A model generated the notes under the pieces. The model ran no database searches. It was not told where the DNA came from and saw only the letters and a list, made by a program, of their open reading frames with translations. Below, piece after piece: positions 52,574 to 62,414 of a stretch of DNA of 64,000 nucleotides (positions are counted from its first letter, which is position 1; each line of letters starts with the position of its first letter). The position numbers and the translations under genes are program-made. The stretch comes from Chrysophaeum taylorii (taxonomy: Eukaryota > Sar > Pelagophyceae > Pelagomonadales > Pelagomonadaceae). The stretch covers positions 186,001-250,000 of the forward strand of contig JAQMWT010000028.1 in NCBI GenBank assembly GCA_029834535.1, in the 5' to 3' direction.

Positions 52574-53940
52574 TTGGTGCGAGTTCTTCCACAAAAACAC
52601 TTTTCCTTCACAAAAACGAGGGGCTTCCGTGGGATGGGGTTGTTGATGTGCTTGCGTCAGAAAATCGGCGGTACACACGCTGACTTGGAATTATCTTGAT
52701 TGGCAGAAAGGTGCAAATATGATGAGATAGAGTATCGGGAGGTGGATGTGAGACGTTCTTGCGTGCCACTGCGACGCTATCTGCAACGTTCTTACGTGCC
52801 ACAACTGTTTTGCCACTATAGCCACCTTCTACCGCAGTCTATTCGAGTATGACGAGCGAAGCTCGCCGCTTGCTCCTCCAACGTTGGCCCATATGGCAAC
52901 TTCGTTCTTGCGAATGCGAAAACGGGCCACTTTCTTATCTGCCACAGCAGGCTGGCATACAGCAACCTGGTCTACCCGTGTTCGTTCCTTACACCGCTGG
53001 CGCGTCCGAAGTCTTCCATCTTCGCGTACAGGGCGCGGTCGTGCCCATGGCAACTTGCTCGCGCCACAACAACCAAACACCCAACGTTCGCATCAACCCT
53101 GTTTACGCCTGTTTTTGCTTCTGTCGACTCCGACCATCGTCATAACCTGGTCACCATGCACCATGCAACATATCTGCCCAAAGGCCACGTTCTCATCAGA
53201 CGTCTGGTACACTGCCATCATATATACCAGCCTGTGTTCCCGCTATCTTTGCCCCGCTGCGATTCTCAGCGGCACCAATCGTCTAACGCACGTCATCCCA
53301 GGCACTTTTGTCGCTATTGTTCTTCGGACCTCGATTTTGCTGACAGTTTCGCTTATCAGATTTCCTGCAATGTCAACCACCGAAGGAACTTCAACGTTGT
53401 TCTGACTTTCTCGAATCACGCTTCCAAGCTCTCGTCTACTGTTGCCCCATTGTCACCTGTTCCTGCTGTTGCCCCCTTGTCCCCTGTGTTTGATGAGAAT
53501 GCGCCGGTTTCACTGGGACTGATCACCCCATCACGTGAACCGACCATTCTACGAGCTCATGAACTCCGCCGAACCAAAGAGAGAAAACATCAAAACGTGC
53601 ACAACAAAGTCGAGCCAACCAGAGCCGACAAAACAACAAGCATGCAAAACAAGAAGCATGCAAAACAAAGTCTAGCCAAACGGAGCCGAACGCGCAAAGT
53701 CGACAAAAAGCGCACATTATTCAGAAACAAATGGAGAACCAATTCAACCCACAATACTGGCGTTTTACCACGCACTGTCGATTCTGTGTCATCTTGTCAT
53801 TCCCTGTACGTTAATTATTCTAGCTTTCGTTTGTTAGTTCATAATGTCTTCCTTCCCCTCTGTCTCGCCCAGCCCATCCAAATCCTGCACGTCGGTTACA
53901 AGCCCTTGCCACAGAATATCATTCCCTCGGTCAGCTCGGT
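52574..53940. other. Interval of broken frames upstream of the copia relic
   Basis: Probably the decayed 5' part (gag to integrase) of the retroelement whose reverse transcriptase follows; I cannot recognise individual domains. An AAGC/AACAAG-rich Lys/Arg segment lies at 53570-53720. No LTR pair was found. Confidence 0.35.
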
Positions 53941-53944
53941 TGCT

Positions 53945-54700
53945 CGGATGTTGTTCGTGTTCCTTCTACTTTTTCTGGCACCATCTGCCCTTTGAAGTGG
54001 GTCCACCGCACGAAGTATGAATCTGGCCGCTTCAAATCGTACACTGCTCATCTCGTTGTCCGCGGTTACACCCAGGTTCACGGCATTGCTTACCACGACA
54101 CGTACCGTCCTGTAGATGTCATCTCTGCTTTCATACAAGCCCCTGTCTGGCGTTGCTGTTCACGACTGGGATTTGCATAAGTTGGATGTCAGCTCCGCTT
54201 TTATCCAAGCTCCCATTGACGAAGACATCTATGTCTGGCCACCCGAAGGTTATGCTCCTCGCCAACCCACCGATGGTTTCAAAATCATTTACACGCTCCG
54301 TCGCTCTTGGTATGGTTGCAAGCAAGCTTGTCGTAATTGGTGGCTTTATTTGGCACGCTTTCTCGTCAATGACTGTGGCTTCGTCCGCGGATCTGGTGAC
54401 ACTTGCCGTTACAAGCTCGTGCTTAATTCTACCGTTGTCCTACGTCTCGTTCTTGTCGTTGATGATCTTCTTGTGGCGCACCCTCGTCCTTGCCTTGGTC
54501 ATTACCCAGCCTTCTTCCTCCGTTTCCGAACCTTCGCTGATGTTAACGAGCTTGATCTGACCACTTACGTTGGTCTCCGCATTACGCGTGCTCGCGCACA
54601 ACCAGACTTGACTCCCGCTCCCAAAGTTCTTCCTCTTTCTGCGGCTGCTTCTCCTGCACCTGGCTACCCTGCTCACGTCTTCATGGCACGCATCCCTTTT
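53945..54700 (+). pseudogene. Ty1/copia reverse transcriptase fragment (RVT_2)
   Basis: Fragments of the copia-type polymerase: PLKWVHRTKYESGRFKSYTAHLVVRGYTQ (matching the YKARLVxxGFxQ motif), then YHDTYRPV, and after a frameshift LDVSSAFIQAPIDEDIYVWPPEGY, then LRRSWYGCKQACRNWW, then LVVDDLLVAH, where the usual Y-V-D-D core reads VVDD. The frames break near 54115, where a 32-base segment is imperfectly duplicated, and again past 54650. RNase H and LTRs are not seen. Dead copy. Confidence 0.8.
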
Positions 54701-54909
54701 CGTCGTATTCTCCGTTGTGTCTTGTTTCTTTTTTTTATGACTTCGCCCGATATCTCATGTCTCTTTCTGCCACAATGCCTCTCCTGACGTCTTCTTCAAA
54801 CTTCTCCTATGTAAGCACCTCACTTACCCCTTTTTCCTTTTCTTTCTTTTCCAGCACCTGTGTGAGGAAGCTATGACACTTACCCCTGCACCACGTCCCC
54901 TAATCGACA
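54701..54909. other. Spacer after copia relic
   Basis: Pyrimidine-rich; no gene seen. Confidence 0.4.
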
Positions 54910-55380
54910 GATGTTTGTCTGTTTGTCTGTTTGTCTGTCTGTTTGTCTGTCTTTAAATGTCGACTGCTAAGAGGGGGGGTGTGTGTGGGGAGCATGAAGG
55001 ATGTGGGTGGGTTTGTGGGGTATGAGGCTGTTTGTCTGTCTTTAAATGTCGACTGCTAAGAGGGGGGTGTGTGTGGGGAGCATGAAGGATGTGGGTGGGT
55101 TTGTGGGTGTCTGTTCGTCTGTCTTTAAATGTCGACTGCTAAGAGGGGGGGGTGAGTGTGGGGAGCATGAAGGATGTGGGTGGGTTTGTGGGGTATGAGG
55201 GATGTGCCTGACGGGCGGAGATAAGTACGCGGGACCTAGTCTGTTCGTCTGTCTTTAAATGTCGACTGCTAAGAGGGGGGTGTGTGTGGGGAGCATGAAA
55301 GATGTGGGTGGGGTTGTGGGGTATGATGGATGTGCCTGACGGGCAGAGATAAGTACGCGGGACTGTTCGTCTGTCCCTCG
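54910..55380. repeat. Four-copy complex tandem repeat (about 80-130 bp units)
   Basis: Each unit contains CTTTAAATGTCGACTGCTAA, a G run, GTGTGTGGGGAGCATGAA and GATGTGGGTGGG. Cores start at about 54951, 55040, 55122 and 55250. The longer spacing before unit four carries an extra segment (GCCTGACGGGC to GTACGCGGGAC) that recurs after unit four. GTCT/GTTT short repeats precede the array. Confidence 0.9.
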
Positions 55381-55440
55381 ATTTAGGGTGAGGATCAGGT
55401 AGGCGCGAGAGTAAGGATCAGGTAGGCGCGAGAGCCAGAC
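55381..55440. repeat. Two-copy AGGATCAGGTAGGCGCGAGAG repeat
   Basis: Adjacent copies of a unit of about 24 bases just before the Helitron relic. Confidence 0.8.
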
Positions 55441-55444
55441 AGTG

Positions 55445-56035
55445 ATCCTCCAAGCCGTCTACGGCGACCTCGCAGACTATTTCCACGACCCGCGGCGGCT
55501 CTTTCAGCGCGCCATTCTCACGGCCCGTCGAAACGATGCTGTCGATGCTGACAACGCGCGCATGACCGCGGCCTTTTTTTCCCGGAGACGAGGCGTCGGA
55601 GTTCTTTTCGGCTGACTAGGCTGGGTCGGAAGACGACGCCTCGCTCTTTGCAGTAGAGTTTTCAACTCCCTGACAACCAACAGCATGCTGACTTTGATCG
55701 CGAGCTTAATGTCTTCGCAACCTCGACCCGTCGCACGGCCACTGCAACGGTACCAGATACATGATCGATCGTGTCGTTGTGACCGAGGCTCCTCCAACCT
55801 GTATCGCTTAAGGCCCGCCTACGCCAAACGATCAACAAGAGCCAGGGCCAGACGCCCCGCGAGGTCGGCGTCCTCTTTCCCAAGCCCGTCTTCTGCCACG
55901 TCCAGCTCTACGTGGCTCTCTGTCGATCGGCATCCCCGAGGATATACTCATCTGGGTCGACGACTCCACCCTACCCCACACGTGCTGCGCAATACCGATA
56001 AGCCCCCGCACGGCGTCTACACGCGCACTGTAGGT
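55445..56035 (+). pseudogene. Helitron (PIF1-type) helicase C-terminal relic
   Basis: Pieces in three frames match the end of a Helitron Rep-helicase in the right order. AVYGDLADYF then FQRAILTARRNDAVDADNAR (55457-55562) matches the ERAIL-x-x-x-N-x-x-V-x-x-xN segment. GHCNGTRYMIDRVV (55738-55779) matches G-x-CNGTR. INKSQGQTPREVGV, then PVFCHVQLYVALCRSAS (55830-55935), matches the final helicase motifs. Stops (55613 TAG region, 55809 TAA) and shifts separate them. The Rep domain and defined Helitron ends were not found. Confidence 0.75.
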
Positions 56036-56340
56036 GAACTTACTGGGACCAGGTGAACTTACTGGGGTTGGAGATTGGGACTAGGTGAGCTGAGTGACTA
56101 GGTGAAACTGGGACCAGGTGAACATACTGGGGCTTTTAGAGTAAAGGGTTTTTCGAGTAAACTCAAAGGTTGGCGGCGCGTGCGGATCAAAGCAGCTTAG
56201 ATTGGCGGAGGCGAGAGCGACGAGCTCAAAGGAGTTGGTGTGAGCTAGGTGAACTTACTGACCAGGTGAACTTATATGCTGGGACCAGACCTGAACTTAC
56301 TAGGGTTAGAGATTGGGACTAGGTGAACTTACTGGCCTGC
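56029..56340. repeat. Array of AGGTGAACTTACTGGG motifs
   Basis: Seven recognisable copies of GGTGAACTTACTGG or close variants, and two copies of GGAGATTGGGACTAGGTGA-like sequence (56066 and 56304) near the two ends. All are in direct orientation. Third motif-array type in this window; may be the end of an element that includes the Helitron relic or a small separate insertion. Confidence 0.8.
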
Positions 56341-56489
56341 ACTTGTTTATCCAAAAAAACACGTGCCTTGGTGGTAGGTATGTTTCCATATTATATGGGT
56401 GGATATACAACTCTGCACATTTTGCAATTGAATTGTGCTGTATATCTGCAATGTGCTGTATATCTGAAGGGAGCTCAGCGGCACGCAAA

Positions 56490-59006
56490 ATGCTCCGATT
56501 TGCTGTGATCTTCGCAGCCGTGGTAGCCGACGACTGCTCGAACGACCTTGGGCTTTCGGAGTGTTCGAGCTATCTCGCTGTGGATGCTGATTTTTACTGC
56601 GGCGAACTTTTCTGCAAGACTTGTCAGGATGCTGGATCGTGTGATTCTTACTGTGGATTGTGCGTCGGCGAAGAGCTAGTGTACGACTGCGACGGCAACG
56701 TGGCGCCCTCGGCCTGGATCGCCGACACGCTCTGCGACTCGAGAAATTACCTATACGACTCAGAGTTCATTAATTTCAACTGCCCTGAGTTCGACTGCGA
56801 CGGTAAGGACTGCAAGACGGTGGATGTCAACGGGATGGGCGGAGAATGCACGACGTCGGCGCCAACGGCGGCGACGTTGGTTCCTACGGAGGCTACGATC
56901 TCGATTTCGAGCATCCAACGACAGTTCGACACATCCGACGACGTGCTGCTGTACTCGTACGACTGCTACAAGTCGCTCATGGCCAAAGCTCTCGTTAGAG
57001 TCCGCGGGATCGTGACGCTGGTATCGAACTCGGGATTCTACATGCAAGACGAATCGGCTGAATGGAGCGGCATTTTCGTGCACACGACATCGTCGTCGTC
57101 GCTGTTGAAGTTGCTCGCGGTTGGCAACGAGGTGCTGGTGATCCAAGGCTTCGTAGACGAGCGCCTCGGCGAGACGCAACTCGAAGTCGCAGACAACGAC
57201 GTCCAGATCGTAGCGTTGACACTCGAGCCGGTCGTGCCGCTTAGCGTGACAACGGCGCAACTTGGATCCTTTGCCACGCGCCGTACGGATGGCCGCGGCT
57301 GCGTAGAATCGGGCGAGCCGTACGAAGGCACGCTTGTCCAATTGTCTGACGTGAGGATTGTGGGCATCGTTGCCGACGACAGCGCACGTCTTGAAATGAT
57401 CGATGGTTCGGGTGTTCGCAGTGTTTTGGATGCCGCGTCCAGTAGGTTCTCCGCAATCGATTACCTGCGGGTTTTTTTGTGCGACGGCGCCAAATGCGAC
57501 TTGAGCGGCGTCAGTCTCACGAAGCTCACGGGCGTCGTGGGTTACGTGTACAACTGCGACAGCGGATACACACACTTTGACTGCTTGTCGCTCAACCGTG
57601 GATTGTCTTTCTCATTCGCGGTCAAGCCTCGCGGCCCAGACGACCTCGAATCCCCCGTGTTCATCGACGGCGCAGTGCCGACGCGGTCTCCGACACGAAC
57701 GTCCACTCATCAGTTTGAAAACATCACGGACATCGACTTCATCTCTACGATACAATCGCGATTCACGGCTGACTCGCCCGCGTCGTATAGATGCGCGCCC
57801 TCAATCTACGAACACGAGATCGTGCGAGTTGAAGGCGTCGTGACCGCTGTTGACACCTTTGGCTTCTTCATGCAAGACCGCGCCGTATTATTCTCGGGCA
57901 TATACGTCGCCGTCTTTCCGGATAGCGAGGAAAGCATCCGCGTGTCCCAATCGCAAATGTCCCTCGCCCAGGTCGGAGATCGCGTGCGCGTCGTCGGCCT
58001 CGTCGTCGAGCTACTTGGCTTAACAACCATCGAGGCTTTCGGTGTGCAAGCCCTTTCGACCGGCAACGCGGTCGAGCCGCTTCGGATCGAGCAGAACCTC
58101 AACTACTTCCGATCCGTGTCTGATGACGGCTGTGATGCGGCCAACGAACGTTACGAATCGATGCTTGTTCAGGTCTCCACCGTCGTCCTCGAGCCATTAT
58201 TATTCGACGGCCGCTGCGTCGGTTGCTTCGATACCATCCCTGTCTCATACGACAGCTCCGCGGCTGGCCTCGTCGACGATTACTTCTATAAAGATCTGAA
58301 AGTCGATCTCGTCTCTGACTTCGCTTCAGGCACTGTGGAACTTGCAGCTTTGAGCGGGATTGTCCGCTACACCGCAGAATGCGAGATCGAAGCCAACCCG
58401 GCACTATGCAACTCTGGTCGCGGTGACTATTACTTTGCATTTGTGCTGTCTCCGCGAACCACCGACGACCTCTCCAAAGACGCAAGCCACCAAAGCAAGA
58501 GCAAGGGCTTGAAAAAATCCAAGGCCGACAGCGTTGCCATCTTGGTCGGCGTCCTTTTTTCGATTTTCATTTGCCTTCTGCTAACCTCTCTCCTTCTTCT
58601 TTACCGGCGCAAGCGCCTCAACCTTGTCATGATAGCACAGCACTGCGAACCCGAATTCGAAATCCCAATGGCCACCGCGACTGAAATCCTTGATGCGCCC
58701 TGCAGTACTTCCGACTGCAGCAGTTGGCTTTTCACTGCAAGCTCGCCTTCTGCCGTGCGATATCCCATCGAATCCAGTTGCCGCAATTCAGTACACCAGG
58801 CCACGGCGGCCTCAAATGATCTTCAGAGTACCGCTCAAGGACTAAACCGGCAAACGGCAACCGCACCAAATGAGTCCACGAGTTCGACACTAGAATCAAA
58901 CCAACAACCAGCATTGTCTAGTATAGAGACCCCCGAGTTCGAGATCGACGACGAAGCCTCGGGTCTTCCGCGGAATAATATTCCCTCTCTCCAGGACGCC
59001 GCCTAA
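56490..59006 (+). CDS. Receptor-like type I membrane protein with LNR-like and two nuclease-OB-like domains
   Basis: An 838-residue protein from the ATG at 56490. Signal peptide LRFAVIFAAVVA. A cysteine-rich N-terminus follows (CSNDLGLSECSSYL to CDSYCGLC), then WIADTLCDSRNYLYD and FNCPEFDCDGKDC, a Lin12-Notch-repeat-like module (W-x-x-D-x-x-CD ... NCxxFDxDxxDC). Then two repeats of an OB-fold domain as in secreted nucleases of the ExeM/NucH type: SIQRQFDTSD, RVRGIVTLVSNSGFYMQD, SGIFVHT, GNEVLVIQGFVDERLGETQLE, and the second copy TIQSRFTADS, RVEGVVTAVDTFGFFMQD, SGIYVAV, GDRVRVVGLVVELLG. No nuclease catalytic domain is present. A TM helix (AILVGVLFSIFICLLLTSLLLLY) and a Ser/Thr-rich cytoplasmic tail complete it. 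Adhesion or sensing is likely, by inference. Confidence 0.75.
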   Translation: MLRFAVIFAAVVADDCSNDLGLSECSSYLAVDADFYCGELFCKTCQDAGSCDSYCGLCVGEELVYDCDGNVAPSAWIADTLCDSRNYLYDSEFINFNCPEFDCDGKDCKTVDVNGMGGECTTSAPTAATLVPTEATISISSIQRQFDTSDDVLLYSYDCYKSLMAKALVRVRGIVTLVSNSGFYMQDESAEWSGIFVHTTSSSSLLKLLAVGNEVLVIQGFVDERLGETQLEVADNDVQIVALTLEPVVPLSVTTAQLGSFATRRTDGRGCVESGEPYEGTLVQLSDVRIVGIVADDSARLEMIDGSGVRSVLDAASSRFSAIDYLRVFLCDGAKCDLSGVSLTKLTGVVGYVYNCDSGYTHFDCLSLNRGLSFSFAVKPRGPDDLESPVFIDGAVPTRSPTRTSTHQFENITDIDFISTIQSRFTADSPASYRCAPSIYEHEIVRVEGVVTAVDTFGFFMQDRAVLFSGIYVAVFPDSEESIRVSQSQMSLAQVGDRVRVVGLVVELLGLTTIEAFGVQALSTGNAVEPLRIEQNLNYFRSVSDDGCDAANERYESMLVQVSTVVLEPLLFDGRCVGCFDTIPVSYDSSAAGLVDDYFYKDLKVDLVSDFASGTVELAALSGIVRYTAECEIEANPALCNSGRGDYYFAFVLSPRTTDDLSKDASHQSKSKGLKKSKADSVAILVGVLFSIFICLLLTSLLLLYRRKRLNLVMIAQHCEPEFEIPMATATEILDAPCSTSDCSSWLFTASSPSAVRYPIESSCRNSVHQATAASNDLQSTAQGLNRQTATAPNESTSSTLESNQQPALSSIETPEFEIDDEASGLPRNNIPSLQDAA

Positions 59007-59273
59007 ACTCAAAAATCGCTCGTACAATCCGACAGTTGCCGCATGTACGTCGCCGACTTTCTTCTTGTCGATATACTTTTAAGACACACCCACTGTCGAA
59101 TTATCGGAACAAGGCTCTGAGGTATCTCCGCCCACATAGTGGTGCCTCCTCAAACCACGCAAACAACTCTGCCCACTCGACAATACTGTAACAACGGAGG
59201 AGGCACGTAGTATAGTCAGGAATAGTTAGCGTAGTCAGCTCAAACAATCGCCACCAGTACCACCAGAAAATCG
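59007..59273. other. Intergenic between convergent genes
   Basis: Below average GC, nothing recognised. Confidence 0.4.
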
Positions 59274-62087
59274 TCATGAGATGATAAAGCGTTCGTCGAC
59301 AAGAATTTGCTTAGCGAGGTTGGACTTGCCCGTGAAGTGGCGCACCTGGCCGAGGAGGATGTGGCATGCGTAGGTAGTGAAGAGAGCCGCGGGTGTATTT
59401 GTGTTGGTAACGACAAGCTGGACAAAGCATAAGGTGAGTAGCTCGTGTACGAGGAGCGTTGATTCATGCCCCAAAAAGCTGATGCCTCGCAACCAGCGCG
59501 GTCGTGCAAGGTTGAAGGGCCAGGGCCTGGTTGTGGCGTCAGGTATGAATGTGGAGTCGCGAGCCGAGGGTGGCGGGTTGCTTTCTGTCACAACGGCAAA
59601 GTCGACATTGTATTTATCGGCAAAACCGTGGTTGAGGAAAGTTTTGAGGAACGCGGGCTTGCCGCTTGCATTCTCGCGATCGACGGCATGGAACGCGCGT
59701 CGAAATGGATCCGTTAGTTCGCCCACGTGGAACTCGCGGCTACTCGAACCTTCCCATTTGTCGATGACCTGCGTTGACGCGAGCGAGGCGAGGTCGGCCG
59801 TGTCTGCCGAGTGTGAGGCATCCCCGTGAACGTAGAAGCCATCCACGACAGAAAAGAGCGAAATTTTCGCAAGAGCACAGAGATCAATGAAGCGGGCCTG
59901 GGGAGGATCCACCAGCATCGTGTGCTTGATGGCACCGTTAAAGAAAAGCTGGATCGCAGAAAAGATGAGGAACCACCAGCCCGTGTTGGCGAACTGGAGC
60001 AAAGGGCTGTTGGCGCCAAAGTCGCCGCGATCCTGGAGGTCGGGTTGCGGCGTCGCGTTGTTCTCGTAACCAAGGCCCACCAAAAAATACGTCAGCCAGG
60101 TGAGCGTAAACGCGAGAGAAGTCCTGCGCGAAATCTGTATATCGGCGAGTTCGTTGGCGACGAGAATCGAACGCCACTCGGAAACGACTCGATCTGATTT
60201 TTCCCAATCGATGAGCGAAATATCGAGTGTGGCCTGACGGCGGATGAGCGCGCAGACAACGGCGGTTTGAGCGGCCCACAGCGCTGCGATCATTGGTACG
60301 ACAGATAGCAAGACCAACGACGAAACATCGTTCTCGTCTGGAAGGAGCAGGTTCGCGGGACCCTTTTTGTCTTGAAGCTTGAAATACACGAGGTAGTAGG
60401 TCGCGACGGCGAACGTGAGCGTGAAGAAGACCAACACAAAGGCTTCGCAGAGAGCGACGGGGCCCTGCGACGAGAAGAATTTTGGGACGGACCTCGTTGC
60501 ACCAAGCGCAGCGAGCGCGACGGTGATCGACGCGCCGGCAAACAAAAAGCCCCACAGGATACGCTTGTTGGGTTGGGCCGAGTAGGTTACTTCCAAGTCG
60601 ACAGAATCAAGGCGCATACGCCGCGAGTCGAGGACGCTAGTGCGCGTGCGCTCGCGGTACCGGATCTTGAGCCTCGGAACGCGGATCTTGTGCTTTGGCC
60701 CGTCGCGTTGCGCCTCGACGATCAACGAGATCGAAGCGGCGTACCTCAAGATCGACGGGCGAGTCCCATCGACGACGCCTGACAACGTGTCGACGAAGAA
60801 AAAACGCCGCACGTACGCGAGCGCCTGCTGCCGAACCTCAACTCTCACCGGGACCGGGAACCATCGCGAGGCATCGCCGTTCGCTACGACCAAGTAGAGG
60901 TCGTAAAAGCTCGTATAATCGCCCTGGCGATATGGTGCGGGGTCGAGCAACTCATCTAGGCGGACTTCGAACGTATTGTGGAAACTCGTCGCGAACCGTA
61001 GCCACTTGGTCGACCTCGAGGAGCCACCGCCGCGCTGCGTAAACGGCGCGCGTCGCCGGCCCCAAAAAGCTTGCGTCGTCAGCGGTTCGAATCCCAACAG
61101 CGTGCCATTGAGAGAGTACCGGGCGAGCACGAACTTGAGCTTGGTCTTTAACGTCATTTTTGTCGGGACGACCCATTCGGTGTCGCCTGTCCAGTACAAG
61201 GCGGGAGCGCGCGAATCCGAAGACGACGACGCGACGCGATCGAGAAGTTGGCAGGGCGACTCCTGGTCGTCGTACCCCGTGATCGCGCACAAATTTGCCA
61301 AGCACTGGCACGCTTGATCTGACTCGAGAGTACCGTCGTGGTACGCGCATTTCGTCGCCGCCCAGGGATACAAGTGCTCGAACAGGAGTGGGTCTTCGAG
61401 GACGGCCGTGCCGTCGTCGCCGCCTTTCGGCCTCCTCTGCACCCTCTCGTATCTCGAGCGCCGGGGAATCGGGTACTCGGAAACCACGTCCGCAAGCTGC
61501 GTTTCGGGCACGCAGAACTGATCTCCAAACGCGGGTAAGCCCACGGTGGTGTACGGCGAGACGCACGCGCAGTCGCTGCTTCCGGCCATATGCCGCGACG
61601 CGCACGGCTCGCAAGTGTAGGCGTCCACGCGCCGCGACCGCGCTGGACACGCCGCGCAGACCTTGCCCCCATCAAGCAAAGCACCCGTGGCGTTCCGTTC
61701 CACGAGTCGTTGCGTGCTGCTGCTGCAACCACAATCCGTCCTGCCAGGATTTCCCGTCGTTGATAACGTCGTCGTCGGTCCGCAGCTCGCGCACTCCGAA
61801 CTGTCTTGAAGCGACGTTTCGTCGCACTGCAAGCACACGCACTCGTCGTCGATGCAGTGCTTGACGCTGCCGATGTCGCATCGACACCTTAAGGCGCGTC
61901 CCGAATTGTCGACGTACTGCGCGTCTCCCACACCAAGCGCGCACACCTCACACCCAAGACGAATTGTGTCAAAATACTCCGCGACGCCGCACGTCGCGGT
62001 GTTTGGGTCGTCGAGCCGCACGCCCCATCGCGAGTCGTCCTCGCTTCGACACAACATCACGAGCGCCGCCGCGACCACTTCGATCAT
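59274..62087 (-). CDS. Meckelin-like protein (TMEM67/MKS3 family), ciliary transition-zone receptor
   Basis: About 937 residues from the ATG at 62087, close to human meckelin in length. Signal peptide IEVVAAALVMLC. A cysteine-rich ectodomain of about 200 residues (CEVCALG, CRCDIG, CVCLQC, CAACPARSR, CEPCASRHM) matches the meckelin N-terminus. A beta-rich segment follows, then several TM helices and the family landmarks LDISLIDWEKSD and ARFIDLCALAKISLFSVVDGFYVHGD. The C-terminus has YNVDFAVVTES and two further hydrophobic stretches. Meckelin sits at the transition zone of cilia and gates membrane entry, so its presence implies a flagellated stage. The ATG at 62246 is in frame but adds 53 low-complexity residues; 62087 gives a clean signal peptide. 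Confidence 0.9.
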   Translation of the reverse strand: MIEVVAAALVMLCRSEDDSRWGVRLDDPNTATCGVAEYFDTIRLGCEVCALGVGDAQYVDNSGRALRCRCDIGSVKHCIDDECVCLQCDETSLQDSSECASCGPTTTLSTTGNPGRTDCGCSSSTQRLVERNATGALLDGGKVCAACPARSRRVDAYTCEPCASRHMAGSSDCACVSPYTTVGLPAFGDQFCVPETQLADVVSEYPIPRRSRYERVQRRPKGGDDGTAVLEDPLLFEHLYPWAATKCAYHDGTLESDQACQCLANLCAITGYDDQESPCQLLDRVASSSSDSRAPALYWTGDTEWVVPTKMTLKTKLKFVLARYSLNGTLLGFEPLTTQAFWGRRRAPFTQRGGGSSRSTKWLRFATSFHNTFEVRLDELLDPAPYRQGDYTSFYDLYLVVANGDASRWFPVPVRVEVRQQALAYVRRFFFVDTLSGVVDGTRPSILRYAASISLIVEAQRDGPKHKIRVPRLKIRYRERTRTSVLDSRRMRLDSVDLEVTYSAQPNKRILWGFLFAGASITVALAALGATRSVPKFFSSQGPVALCEAFVLVFFTLTFAVATYYLVYFKLQDKKGPANLLLPDENDVSSLVLLSVVPMIAALWAAQTAVVCALIRRQATLDISLIDWEKSDRVVSEWRSILVANELADIQISRRTSLAFTLTWLTYFLVGLGYENNATPQPDLQDRGDFGANSPLLQFANTGWWFLIFSAIQLFFNGAIKHTMLVDPPQARFIDLCALAKISLFSVVDGFYVHGDASHSADTADLASLASTQVIDKWEGSSSREFHVGELTDPFRRAFHAVDRENASGKPAFLKTFLNHGFADKYNVDFAVVTESNPPPSARDSTFIPDATTRPWPFNLARPRWLRGISFLGHESTLLVHELLTLCFVQLVVTNTNTPAALFTTYACHILLGQVRHFTGKSNLAKQILVDERFIIS

Positions 62088-62414
62088 CGGCGTTACGGCA
62101 CTGACGACGCTTACCCCACGACGATGTACGCACTCCCCACTAGCACCTGCTCCCTTTTCAGCGTTCACCCACCAACGCCCGCGCCCCCGCTCGTGAGGGA
62201 GAGCAAGCGCCTCGGGCCGCGCTGCGCCCTCGCCCCCCTCAGCCATGTCGCCGCCTCGGGCAGCCCCACCCAGGCCGCTCGCGCTCAGCAGGACGTCGCA
62301 CTCCGTCTCACATATATGTATCCCTCCGGGGGCAGCAAGCGTGCGACCTGCGGATCCCCCCCCCCCGTTCGCACTCCCCCCACGCCATTTTAAGATTGGC
62401 CCAGTCCCCAGAAG
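62088..62414. promoter_or_regulatory. Divergent spacer between meckelin and amidase genes
   Basis: About 330 bp shared upstream region; contains an alternative in-frame ATG for meckelin (62246) and C runs near 62350-62390. No core promoter motif recognised. Confidence 0.4.

Noticed and set aside
61075-61095. GGTTCGAATCC tRNA T-loop-like string
   Set aside because: Lies inside the meckelin coding sequence and no acceptor, D or anticodon stem could be drawn around it.
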